Part shown: piece after piece, positions 42,201 through 52,363 of the stretch
Layout of the letters: every line of letters starts with the position of its first letter
Position numbering within the stretch: the first letter of the stretch is position 1
From: Haliclystus octoradiatus
Taxonomy: Eukaryota > Cnidaria > Staurozoa > Stauromedusae > Haliclystidae
NCBI GenBank assembly: GCA_916610825.1
Contig: OU744450.1
Span: forward strand, 1,922,001 to 1,986,000
Length of the DNA: 64,000 nt
Reading direction: 5' to 3'
Position numbers and translations under genes: made by a program
Notes under the pieces: model-generated
Databases searched by the model: none
What the model saw: the letters and a program-made list of their open reading frames with translations, nothing else
What the model was told of the DNA's origin: nothing

Positions 42201-45134
42201 GTTTTTAACTTCATCAACATCTATCAAATTCAAGCTCATTGTAAGATAATAAAATGTTTGTTCATTATGATGTAGGTACGTACTATAGTGTAGAATGCAG
42301 ATACATAAGAAAAATCATCTGTATTCCTTATTTACAGCGAGACCAGATATATCAAGCTCAACAGAATCATAAAAATGTATAATGAAACCTGTTTATCAAC
42401 AGCCAGCTACGAGAGGTTGATAAATTGACCACTATGTGCAGGTGGTCTTTATACACAGGGTTGATTCAATAAAGAAATACGAATGTAGAGATAGCAAGAG
42501 TGACCACTATAGACTGGTGGTCGCTGTATAGAGATGGCCGTTATAACAGGTTTGACTTGTACTATATAGATATAAAAAATCACACGTTTAATGTTTAATT
42601 TTTCAATTTGAATACAGGCGATGCTTAGGCAAAGAGCAATATATACTTTGAGTCAACTGAAATTAGTTAAATATGCAAGTGCAGATAAATCTTACAAAGA
42701 ATCAATTTGCAGTATTTGCTTAGAAGATTTCACAGAAAATGAGGTTCGTAATTACAGTCAAACCTGTCTTAGCCGGACACTCAACAGACTGAAGGATTTT
42801 GTCCGGTTAAGACAGGTGTCCGGCTTATACAGAGGTTGACGTCATTACCGCATTATTATTATTTATATACATGTACAGTACATTATAATAATATTAATAA
42901 AGATAGGTTTATCTATCCTCAGATTAGACATTGGCAAAGCTGTAATATATAAGAATGGTGACTGAGTCAAAAATGTGTTTCATTTGAATTAAGAATGTGT
43001 TTTCTTTGACGCAGTCACCATCCTTACATATCATAATTATACATATAATATGGAATTAATGATATTCTTTATATTTTTTGATGCCTACATTAATAGCATT
43101 ATATCATACCTTATTACAATTCCAAATGACTGTATAGTTACATCATTCCAATCGAAGTTACCAAAATGAACATGTTTCGTGTACAAAGATGTTTTCAAAA
43201 ATCTCTATGTGGAATGAGTAAAACCATAATCCAAAACTGATGAGCTGTGAAAGAACTCGTGGGTCTAAATTTCGATGACCCACGAACAAAGAGTGATGTA
43301 ATCATTTTAATAATCATGTATCATAACCTTTGTCTGGAACATCAATTATCTCTTATCAATTTCACCACAACAATGATTTGTTTTCTAATTTAATGGGTCA
43401 TTGATTTTTCATTAAATACAATTGGAATGAAATTCTTACGAATATCATTTCAAAATGTGACTCGAAGACTTCAAGATAATTGTTTTTCAAACATATGTGC
43501 AATATTAAAAATAAAATAAGAGTTACATTTGAATATAGCAAGTCCCAAGTTGTTACTTTTTGAATTTCTCAAGTCGAATTTTTAAATACATTTAATTTGT
43601 GATTTTGAAAAATATTCCATCTGTCGCAGCTTGTCGCCATTTTCAAAACACATACAACCGTGCAGGTATAGGTCTATATCCGCACACGTGCGGGTATAGA
43701 CCTATACCTGCACGCTTTTAGTGGTTACCATGGAATCTCGTGGGTTATCTTGATATAACTGCTAAACACGTGGTACAAATCCACCAATCGTGACTGGAGT
43801 CTTTTTCAAGTGATTATTAAAATTGCTTATGCAGTATTGATTTAACACGCTAGATTCATTTTTGCAGCTTGTGAGAGTTTTGGAATGTCGGCATATCTTT
43901 CATCAGTACTGTGTCGACCAATGGCTCTTATGCAAGCAGTTATGTCCTCTCTGTAAATATGAAATTCCCGGTAAGTGCAGCAAGAAGAAACATTGATATC
44001 GGGCGTTGTCTGCATCGTATCATCGCTTCACATTGCTTTCACGCAGTGAACTTTCCTCTTCAGGCTCTTTATAAAACTTATCTATCAATAATTTATAAAG
44101 TTGACCAACAAAGTTTCTTTTTTTTCCATCGTCAAAATTCTTGTAAAATAATCGTTCATCAAATAATACAGAGAAATGTTTAATGCGAAACGATGATACG
44201 AGGTAGACAACGCCTTGGTTTTATGTTTGATTGATTGTAGAACTATATATGGAACTTGAATATCTATAAATTCGAAAACGTTTGCTATACAAATGGCAGT
44301 AATTGGTTTAATTGCATGTTGTAGAAAGATTAAGTCAGACTAAAGAATTTGGTAGTGAGGATTATTTGATTTCAATCAGTCATCATTTTGTTGATTTTCC
44401 CCTCTTGTATAATAGTATATACAACAACAAATTATATTTTGCCAATAATAGCATATAACTTAATCATAACAAACATATCTTAATCAAATCAAGGAATCCA
44501 ACCAATCATTGCCTCGGTAATCTTTCTTTTAACCAAAGTTAAATGTTAAAGTGAATTACTGAGAAATAAGATACATTTTTGGTTGTCAACATGCCACTCT
44601 AATTGAACAGTACAATATCATCATTACTCAGAAAACGACAGTTGATTGCATGGTTTAATTAGCCAATTTTGAATAAAAAGTATGTATAGTAAAATTAGTA
44701 AAATAAAAAGGAGTCGAATAGACGGTATTGCCTTCTGCCAAAGGTGCCTGTACCCTCTTCTATTTCTATAGAGGAATGATTGTCAATGCATAGCCATACG
44801 GTTGAGACATTCATATCCAAGGACTCATAATGATGATGATGTTAACTTTTACCATAAGTATTATCGCTGTTGTAAGGTTTCTATTGGATCCATGGAATGA
44901 CATTCGAGAATACCTTGCCTATTTGTATCAATTTAACAATATCAGTTAGAATTCAAACCACATAGTCTTCAGAACAATTGTTAACGTAAATCTACACAAA
45001 GATTAAACATTTTACATGCATTCCTAAATTATGTTGAATGGGGTGACCAGTTGACATATCTACAATAAATTAGAAGAATTTTTGTTTTTGTTTTCATAGA
45101 TACTGCAGGATTCTCTTTGAAGTCAACATTTTGA
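35979..45134 (+). CDS. Goliath/GRAIL-like transmembrane RING-H2 E3 ubiquitin ligase (10 exons)
   Basis: Ten phase-consistent exons give 339 residues. Residues 1-23 look like a signal peptide (MKLFLTWHIILVIFDLKYEF), residues about 24-212 are a luminal region in the position of the PA domain of PA-TM-RING ligases, residues 218-235 are one hydrophobic span (SIAFIVLIALIVII), and residues 283-323 are a RING-H2 finger with zinc ligands C283, C286, C301, H303, H306, C309, C320, C323. The run ELVRVLECRHIFHQYCVDQW closely resembles GRAIL/Goliath proteins, which ubiquitinate cargo from endosomal membranes. The luminal part has a His-rich patch (HHRHHHS) and I could not confirm a canonical PA fold. The tail after the RING is only about 12 residues, shorter than usual. 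The final exon is the least certain. Confidence 0.85.
37100..37282 (+). CDS. RING ligase exon 2 (residues 77-137)
   Basis: 61 codons, phase 0. The acceptor could be TAG before CAG (37100) or CAG before AAC (37103); both keep the frame. Contains LPWLRNIVSKEQSPYTLNI and the His-rich HHRHHHS. Confidence 0.75.
38016..38093 (+). CDS. RING ligase exon 3 (residues 138-163)
   Basis: 26 codons in phase 0 with acceptor CTCTTTCAG and donor GTAAGT. Encodes a beta-rich stretch, SSPFLVSIVVSLKNRNSLK. Confidence 0.75.
38475..38557 (+). CDS. RING ligase exon 4 (residues 164-190 plus split codon)
   Basis: 83 nt with acceptor TTTCAACAG. Encodes LILSDHPFIVLVGIDAVLAD, hydrophobic strands as expected near the end of a PA-like domain. 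Confidence 0.75.
38733..38775 (+). ncRNA. Diverged Penelope-type hammerhead-like motif
   Basis: ATTT, GTGAAGA, GAC...GTC hairpin, AAAAC, GTC, AAAT: the stem I ends pair (ATTT/AAAT) but the core departs from CTGATGA and GAAA. Relic at best. Confidence 0.35.
38812..38949. repeat. Palindrome 4 with Penelope-like GGCCGAAACGTTGAG motif
   Basis: Arms of about 55 bp read AATGGTCACAGACGATGGCC then GAAACGTTGAG and CAATAAAACACCTTCAAAT. GATGGCCGAAACGT-type phrases mark the terminal repeats of Penelope-like elements. In the intron between RING exons 4 and 5. Confidence 0.65.
39236..39282 (+). ncRNA. Penelope-type hammerhead-like motif
   Basis: Stem I ATTT/AAAT, GTGAAGATGGC, stem II GACA-AGAAA-TGTC, GAAA, AC-GT, C. 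The core GTGAAGA is non-canonical, so activity is doubtful. Confidence 0.4.
39440..39503 (+). CDS. RING ligase exon 5 (residues 191-212)
   Basis: 64 nt, completing a Ser codon and encoding MKNSIIHIEVNKASMLKTEE. Luminal juxtamembrane region. The two introns around exon 4-5 carry Penelope-type repeat motifs. Confidence 0.7.
39696..39857. mobile_element. TA-flanked MITE (CAGTCTAACTTGG ends)
   Basis: Ends CAGTCTAACTTGGTAAATAT and AAAGGAGTTTGACTG with TA outside. Related to 15149-15339. Confidence 0.65.
39884..39955. repeat. Short inverted repeat
   Basis: CTGCGTACCAGCCCCTAGGT and CCTCGGGGCTGGTACGCAG are inverse, about 20 bp apart. Confidence 0.75.
41258..41329 (+). CDS. RING ligase exon 6, transmembrane span (residues 213-236)
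   Basis: 24 codons, phase 0: LTGMSCAANSIAFIVLIALI then VIIK. The only strongly hydrophobic segment after the signal peptide, ended by Lys. Confidence 0.8.
42134..42181 (+). CDS. RING ligase exon 7 (residues 237-252)
   Basis: 16 codons encoding ARVCYILDIYWASKAN, the cytoplasmic juxtamembrane link. Good acceptor TTTTATAG and donor GTAAGT. Confidence 0.75.
42380..42560. mobile_element. TA-flanked MITE (CAGTCAAACCT family)
   Basis: Inverted relative to 30162: begins ATGAAACCTGTTTATCAACA and ends TTATAACAGGTTTGACTTGT. In the intron before RING exon 8. Confidence 0.65.
42618..42743 (+). CDS. RING ligase exon 8, first half of the RING (residues 253-294)
   Basis: 42 codons. Encodes AMLRQRAIYTLSQLKLVKYA, the helix typical before the RING in Goliath-family proteins, then CSICLEDFTENE with the first two zinc-ligand cysteines. 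Confidence 0.9.
42755..42838. mobile_element. Small hairpin MITE (CAGTCAAACCTGTCTTAGCC)
   Basis: Arms CAAACCTGTCTTAGCCGGAC and GTCCGGTTAAGACAGG plus GTGTCCGGCTTATACAGAGG fold together. It starts about 10 bp after the donor of RING exon 8. Confidence 0.65.
43672..43718. repeat. Perfect short palindrome
   Basis: GTGCAGGTATAGGTCTATA and its inverse around CCGCACACGTGCGG. In the intron before RING exon 9. Confidence 0.8.
43868..43970 (+). CDS. RING ligase exon 9, second half of the RING (residues 295-328)
   Basis: 103 nt with acceptor TTTTTGCAG and donor GTAAGT. Encodes LVRVLECRHIFHQYCVDQWL and LCPLCKYEIP: the C-x-H-x2-H-x2-C and C-P-x-C halves of RING-H2 plus the Trp expected at the E2-binding surface. 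Confidence 0.92.
44718..44775 (-). repeat. SINE-tail-like repeat copy, diverged
   Basis: Minus strand: CTCTATAGAAATAGAAGAGG, GTACAGGCACCTTTGGCAGA, CAATACCGTC. Fourth member of the family. Confidence 0.5.
45100..45134 (+). CDS. RING ligase probable last exon (residues 329-339 and stop)
   Basis: A strong acceptor (TTTTTGTTTTCATAG) is followed by 35 nt that complete the split codon, encode DTAGFSLKSTF and stop at TGA. AATAAA lies at 45569-45574. An alternative short last exon at 46483-46499 (GKSIN-stop) also fits the phase, so the end is tentative. Confidence 0.55.
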
Positions 45135-46495
45135 ATTATATAAATTCAAGCAAATTAATCAAGAATTTAGAATGCCACAATACACAATTTATAGTTAATA
45201 TAGTTGGCGCAGTTGTATGGAAATACAAGTATATATAATATATATACGATAAAGTTAGCGAGGAAAATATTTTGAATTCCCAAAAAGATGGTCGTATACT
45301 ATTTTATGGAGACAAATCGAGTACTTTCTGTTAGTAAAGTCTATATTATTTGACCCTCAAACAATGGCTCGAAATTTAAAAAATACAAAAATAGAATTAA
45401 GAGTACCAATGGTATTAATTTTGGTGACTGCAGTATTTATAGTATTAATATTGCTAACGATTATATAATTTGTAGTTTCTCTTCGATGTATTTATACAGA
45501 AAAATAGATAAAAATGTATTTATAATGTACGTACGTATGTATATTTTTTACACCTTCTCAGCTAGACCAATAAATTTAAAAATAGAAACATCAATTATAC
45601 CTTGAGTAAGCAAAAAAGTGTTTCTAAATTATGCCATTGTTTTTTTTCACGTCAGGTTCTACTATACAGGTATGTAGAATAGTATGTGGGTTTATTCCCA
45701 CTTTAAAACTATAGACAGTATTTTCTCAGAATGGACATATTATTTTTTGCTTGATAGGAAAGTCTTCCCAGACATTTCCCAACAATATTTTAGTTGACAA
45801 GAAAATTTTATTTTTGTGAGACATCTTTTTGTAAGAATATTTTTCTTATATCAAGAAAGCTTTGATTCTTGCGAGACATCTTTTGCGAATATTTTATTTT
45901 TAAAGAAAGCTTATTTTTGCGAGACAGTTTTTCTTTTATCAAAAAAGCTTCCATTCTGTGAGACATCTTCGAGCAATATTTTATTATATTAACACAAATT
46001 AATTCAAAGATGTTTTTTCTTGGTTGAACTTTCTGTAATTACTATGAATCACTCCTACTCTTAGAGTTTGTTAAATAATATTGCAAGATTTTCCAGAAAT
46101 TGGAATATTTATCTATTTAATAAATCATTTGCTTTCATAATATTGAGTTTTTACATTATTTATAGAGGTTTTTCACATATGATGTTTGCATAGAATACAT
46201 CGACGCAATGAATGAAAAGTTAACAAGTTTGTCTCTTGATATTGACTGTTCTTTAATTTATAAATACTTATGAATAATCGAGTTAGTATAATATTTCTCA
46301 TTGTAGTTGTTGCCTTCAAAAGCAATAACTTGAAAAACATCTTTGACTCTCAATTTGAATGCTATTAACCTCTCTACCTGTACTGAAACTGTAACAGTTG
46401 CGAAATAAACCCATTATTATTACATCGATTTGATAATAGCTAAAATATAGAAGCTGTTCAGAATAAAATCATTTCGCTGCAGGAAAGAGCATCAA

Positions 46496-46680
46496 CTAAG
46501 GAAGGTGTGTTTGTTTAGAAGGAGTATTTGACTTTTTACTGAGAACGGAACAACATTGAAGCGAACACGATTGCGGATTGCAATCCATTCGACAACCAGT
46601 CGGACAATTTGTAACACGGTGGACTTCTTCAGTTTTAATATTGCCATTAACATGGTTAGGTGAGACTTCTAATTCTGGTT
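46496..46680 (-). CDS. Unrecognised minus-strand gene, last exon (Cys-rich tail)
   Basis: 60 codons and TAG. The acceptor (GTATCTTATTCTATAG) gives the phase needed by the upstream exon (47256-47865): G plus AA makes Glu. Encodes PELEVSPNHVNGNIKTEEVH, then CPTGCRMDCNPQSCSLQCC, then a basic end. Seven Cys in 21 residues suggest a metal-binding, disulphide or acylated tail. Convergent with the RING gene, about 1.4 kb apart. Confidence 0.6.
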
Positions 46681-47255
46681 CTATAGAATAAGATACACCC
46701 GTGTTAACCATGTCACCGTTCAATGAAGTATATACAGTCAACTGATTATATAATGAATATAGATGTAACATAATTTAAAGAGTAGTATTGACGCTATCGA
46801 CCCATATAAGGTACACGTACCATCCTATCATCGTATTATCTATATAAGTGTTAGTTGTTTTCCGGAAAAAGCTCATATATGATGGCTATATACTCACGTG
46901 CCACATTTTGGGTAGGAGATTTCAGATTCTGCAACTTTTGGGGTATCTTTATTATGCAGGGGCAGAACAAATTACAAACGAAATTTGTATCAATACTTTT
47001 CTACTTAATAGTTGAGTAATAAATGTGAGCGATACAAGAGCTGCCATCCATTTGAGCTTCCATAAATATTAGGAAGATAAATTGATATTTTTGAAACGCT
47101 AAATCACATCTCTTTCATTATTCATAAAAGGGAATGGTTTGATATGTGGAATCATTAATATTCATTGAGAAGTACTGATATTCAGAGACCTTCTGGAGAA
47201 ACATAAATATCGTAATTTGCTTATAACTAAAGTATCTTTTATTTTATTTCCTCAC

Positions 47256-47865
47256 CAAGAAAGTTTGCTTGCTCTGATGAGGTGGAATGGTCTCCAATTG
47301 TGTGGAAACCGTTGCTTGTCTTTTGGATTTCATAACCATGAGTTGTACTTCCTTTGTTATGCAGTGTATTAAGTATGTCATTGACAGTAGCAGAGTGAAC
47401 TCCATCTGTGACTTGATGATATTCATCCGTGATGCTTCCAATTAATGACTCATCTACATTATCAAGATTATCGACTTGACTCGGTGAACCCTGAGAATCG
47501 TATCCGATTAAATTCTCGTTTTCATTCTCGTCGTGCCCGTCTTGATCGTCTGTATTGGCTGGTATTGTTGTCGATCCAAGTACATGGTCAACAGCGAGAT
47601 GGTGCCCGTGATCATGGGTCGCCATTACCAATGAAGATAGTAATGGTTTGCCAATTGGTTTAATATTTTCTTTTCTTTTAATTAATTTTAAAACCCATGA
47701 CGTATCATGATCAAATGCTGCACTGTTGTTGTTGTGCATGAGTCTAACGTAATGTGGTGGCTTGTGGAGATAGCCTAAAAGCCATTCTGATTCAGTCGAT
47801 GGATGAAGATAGTAAGTGTTCCTCTTATCAACAAATCTCTTCATGTTCACAGGAAAATCCATGTG
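47256..47865 (-). CDS. Unrecognised minus-strand gene, penultimate or first coding exon
   Basis: 610 nt, open throughout, with acceptor (TTCTTGTCTTAAG) and donor GTGAGG. An ATG at 47862 is the second codon, so the protein either starts here (263 residues together with the last exon) or is read in from upstream exons that I could not find. The first 70 residues look well structured (YYLHPSTESEWLLGYLHKPP, HNNNSAAFDHDTSWVLKLIK); the rest is low-complexity, rich in His, Asp, Asn and Gly (THDHGHHLAVDH). I do not recognise the family. The last two exons of a cytoplasmic tail of a membrane protein would fit, but that is a guess. Confidence 0.6.
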
Positions 47866-48310
47866 CTTAAGACAAGAAAAAAATTTCTTGAAATAAGTGA
47901 AATTTTGCTTGAAATAAGAATAAATGTACTTGTCCACATAGGAAGCAAATATTCCTACCCTAGAACAAATTTGCTTGTTATATTTTCTTATTTTAAGCAC
48001 AAATTTACTTGACATATTATTCTCTTTTCCAGCTTAAATTTCTTGAAATGAGCAAATTTTTGCCTAAAACAAGACCCTTTTTGCTTTCATTTCTGAAGAT
48101 AGTGTGCAGTCAGAATTATTGGATTCTTGAAATAAGCATATATATGCTTGAAATAAGCATATATTTTCGTAAAATAAGCATATATTTTCTTGAATTAAGA
48201 TAATATTTGCTAGCGCATTTGGAACTACAAATCAAATATTCTCATCAGATTCTTGAAACAAGAACATATTTTCTTGAATTAAGATATTTTTACGATTGCT
48301 TATCAAAATG
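47866..48310. repeat. Diverged CTTGAAATAAG tandem repeat
   Basis: Many imperfect units of TTCTTGAAATAAGCATATAT type. It supplies the acceptor region of the unrecognised gene at 47865. Confidence 0.65.
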
Positions 48311-50729
48311 TTGCACATATAGTCTAATCAAAATATTGTCTATACAATGTTAATCATCATATTACAGCACAATATTAATTTTAGATTAGATTAAACATTT
48401 AATGTAAATCAATTACGATCTATAATAAAGTCACACTGAAACCCTGACGAGAGCCAGTGCAACAATTCAATCGTAACAGAGTAATAGTTTGGATTCATCA
48501 GCTGGTCATTGAAAAAGATCAGTCTACCATAATAATACCCAAACGTCAATAATAATTCCAGAATACAACTGCATGTATAGATAATTGTAAAATAACAGCA
48601 GAAGATCCAAATGTTTAAGAGAAAAGTTGTTGTATAGCTTGTAAGTAGATTTCATCCGCTTTTTGTGTTATTACATCCAGCAAGTAAAATCATCAATATT
48701 CAACCACATGTAATGTTTGATGGTTTGTGAGCAGAGTGTAACATTTCTTTATCATATCAGTGTATTGATTGCTACAGTGTATTAAAGTATTGCTCGTCAA
48801 TTTTGAGATCCAGGATTTTCACTCTGAAAAACAAATGCATATAACACTGATTAGATAAGTAATAAAATATTAAATCTACATTAAGATGAAAGTGACAACT
48901 AGCAAAACACAGTGAAATTAGTTGCGGGCAACGCCGGTGAAATTTTAAGAAAAGTATGTTGTGGACAATGTGCCAATGTAGATGATATTACGTTGCTTGG
49001 TCATAAAAAAATAGAAAATTAATTACTATCGTTCTGATGATGTGTGAACAGAAGTAAAATAAAAACATGCAGATTTTATTCTAAGTTTCAAAAGAAGTAG
49101 GATAGATCCTAATTTATCAAATTAAAATTGTCACGAACCCTCAGTCAATATCACATATTATATTATGATACAATGCCTTATGTAGAGCAATATATCTTAA
49201 ATCAGTAGCAAAAATGCAGTCAAATTCCAAAACCATTATTCTCTGCTATGTATGTTGTTGTGTATGTTTTATCAGAAAATATTGATAGCGATTCATAGAC
49301 CTTCTGGCCCATGAAGTCCTATGAGCTGCTGACAGCAGCTGCACCTAAATTACACTCTTACATCATAACTGTTTACTTAGGAACAAAAGAAACAATCATA
49401 GCAAAAACAATCTCAAGAAAGCTTGTATACATATCTATGTAAATTTATGATTAACAATGCAACATTCTATGCATTATGTTAATCATGCGATACACTATTT
49501 TTCAACAATAATAATACAGACAATGCACAATATTAACGGCAATACTCATGATACCCAACACTAGGCCTACTGACTGTTCTGGAACAGTGATGTGAGAAAA
49601 TTTGAATATTTTCGCATTTGATAAAAATTTTAACCTAATAACAACAATTAAGTAGGCTGTACTTTTGATTTTAAAGGATTGGAACATAATCAAATAAATC
49701 CCTGTCAATATCATAATTTTTCAAAAAAACATTTTTCAATTCCCATGCTAGACTGTGCAGATACACACTGGTATACAAGAATAAGCAGAAAAGATATATG
49801 GATATGTTTATAAAACATTCAAATAAAAGTACAGCAGTGTATTATATTCTTGAACAAAATTTGATTGATAAGAAAACTTTTCAATTTCGGATTATTATTT
49901 AGCCGTAAATATTCTACAACACAATGGAATTGCAAGCGCAATTCCGATAACTGAAATCCCCGCACATATGCAACCTGGCTTTTAAAATCTATTGACTATT
50001 TTGTAGTCATGTCTTTTTTAAACAATTTCAGGTATGCACAAATTTGGATAACTGCAATGAAAATTGTTGACAATTTTGACTAGCATAGCGGGTTCCACTG
50101 TACTCTGTGGGATTAAAAAATGAAGTTGCTTCAAATTATTATTTAGTAGTTCATGGTTACAGTGACCAGGAAGAAAAACACCGGCAGTCGTAACAAGCTT
50201 AATTTTGATAACCTCAAATGTACACAGTTGACACAGTAGGAATGGATGTTTTTTAACAGTTTGTATGATTTCATATTATTTTTTTGACATGGAGGTAATA
50301 TTACTTCCAGACGTAATATTATTTCTGTATAAAAACTTCAAGTGTTAGGTCAATTGTTACAAATGAAGAAGGAAAGCCATAATTTCACTAAATCATTACA
50401 AAACATATGTATTGCATTGACTCTGGGTTGTTATTTCCAAACACATGTACAGTTTTCTGATAATAAAAAAGAGAATTGTTGTGAATCGAAAAGACAGACC
50501 ATTACTAATGTATGAAAATCAATTATAGGCTATTCCTATTTCGTAAAATCCAGGCAACGTAGAACATCATTCCCTGTATTTTTATCTGTAGGCCTATTAT
50601 GAGACATTTAACAATAAAACAGTAATAGGCTTAACATCTATCTCAATGTAGAATTCAGGATATCTGATTTAAGCGAAAATTTGTAAAAAAAGAGAATCTG
50701 ATTAGAATTCTATAGGCTATGGATACTAC
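48311..50729. other. Region without a recognised gene
   Basis: AT-rich sequence. Apart from the weak terminal-exon candidate at 48772-48823 I see no domain, RNA gene or clear repeat. Confidence 0.6.
48772..48823 (-). CDS. Possible terminal exon of an unidentified minus-strand gene
   Basis: Acceptor TTTTTCAG is followed by a frame reading VKILDLKIDEQYFNTL and TAG. Only 16 residues, so it could be chance. No partner exon with the matching phase is certain. Confidence 0.2.
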
Positions 50730-52363
50730 ACTGGTGCAAAAAACATGAAAGTTTGAAATGTTATCGGGCCCATCGATTTTCTTGTTCAGAATGCTTTGAA
50801 AATAAGTTGTGCACAAATTTTATTGTAATTTGACATTGAGAAATGGGGTCCCAAGGCCCCTCTAAATTAATACGTAAAGCTAATGGGGAAAACGTTGATA
50901 TTTTGCAAACGCAAATACATCATCTTTGTGAAAACATGTTCTAAATTTTGCTTACATGGCTGTGGAGGTAATGATCTGAACAATCTGAATTTATTAATTT
51001 AAATGTTTGAATCTTTATCATTGCCGTAAAAAACTATGGGGTTGAATACGATGCATAAAAAAATGTGGCTTCCGCTGTGAAAAAGGATTAATCTATAAGT
51101 GTCTGCTGTGTGCTGTCAATCTTTCAATCTAAAAATATTTCTGTGAAAGGTGTCGCCGCCGTTGATATGGTAGTTTGAAGAAAGTTTGTAACTCGAGAAG
51201 GTCATTCTGTTGAACGGTGGCTGTTTTATAGACACAATATGTCGTTAACTTGTTATTGAAATGTTCATTCTTGCTACGGCCGCTTTACTCAGATAGCAGA
51301 AATATTACTCAGAAAGCTGTTCATTTTGTTTAACTCAGTTAAAATTTATAACAGAACTAGCTGCCATTTGGGAAATAAAACTTCGGAAACAAAGCCTTTG
51401 ACATTGTTCAACTTGATCTACGGAGGTAATTACTTGAATCTCAAAATGTTTGAAAACTTTTAAAGAGCTATATCCCTTGCTACGTGACAAAGAAATAATT
51501 CGATGTCTTCATAAATTCAAGCTTGAACATTTTACTGCTCACATGTAACTTCCGAAAATGTATTCGTAAAATTCTTCGTGGATTACTGAACTTTATCATC
51601 GTTCGACGTTTGGAACAGTTGATCGCTCGAGCTTCATCGTTCTCTGTGGCCCAAAATTTATTAGATTTTTTATAAATTCGAATATAAATTAATGAATATG
51701 AATATGAATATAAATAGGAATCGACATACGAATATATGCGATATCTTTGTTTGATTTCCAACGTTTTATTCAAAACTTTATTTAAACTTTATTAGATATT
51801 CTGTTTATCTAAATAATAGCGACGTAACAATAATGAATATCTCAATAACAACATCAATATGATCTGAATCTATAAAACAGTCACCGTTCAACAGAATGAC
51901 CTTCTCGAGTTACAAACTTTCTTCAAACTGCGATATCAACGGCGGTGACACCTTTCACGGAAATATTTTTTAGATTGACAGATTGACAGCAGACACTTAT
52001 AGATTAATCCTTTTTTACAGCAGAAGCCACGTTTTTTTATGCATCGTATTCAACCCCATAGTTTTAAGGCAATGATAAAGATTCAAACATTTAAATTAAT
52101 AAATTCAGATTATTCAGATCATTACCTCCACGGCCATGTGAGCAAATTTTAGAATATGTTTTCACAAAGATGACGTATTAGCATTTGAAAAATATCAGCG
52201 TTTTCCCCATTAACTTTACGTATTAATTTAGAGGGGCCTTGGGACCCCATTTCCCAATGTCAAATTACAATACAATGTGTGCACAACTTATTTTCAAAGC
52301 ATTCTGAACAAGAAAATCGATGGGCCCGATAACATTTCAAACTTTCATGTTTTTTGGACCAGT
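50730..52363. mobile_element. Large fold-back element, arms about 535 bp
   Basis: 50730-51265 and 51830-52363 are inverse copies with about 90 percent or more identity by eye (e.g. AAAAAACATGAAAGTTTGAA, GATGGGCCCGATAACATTTC on the right). Ends ACTGGT/ACCAGT. The 565-bp middle carries no known protein. Confidence 0.85.

Noticed and set aside
43238..43262. Further hammerhead motif (CTGATGAGCTGTGAAA)
   Set aside because: The 5-nt gap cannot form stem II and the flanks do not pair.
46483..46499. Alternative last exon of the RING gene (GKSIN-stop)
   Set aside because: Phase fits, but the acceptor at 45099 has a better pyrimidine tract and is nearer; it would also overlap the convergent gene.
47445..47663. 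Plus-strand 72-codon frame
   Set aside because: Shadow of the minus-strand exon 47256-47865.
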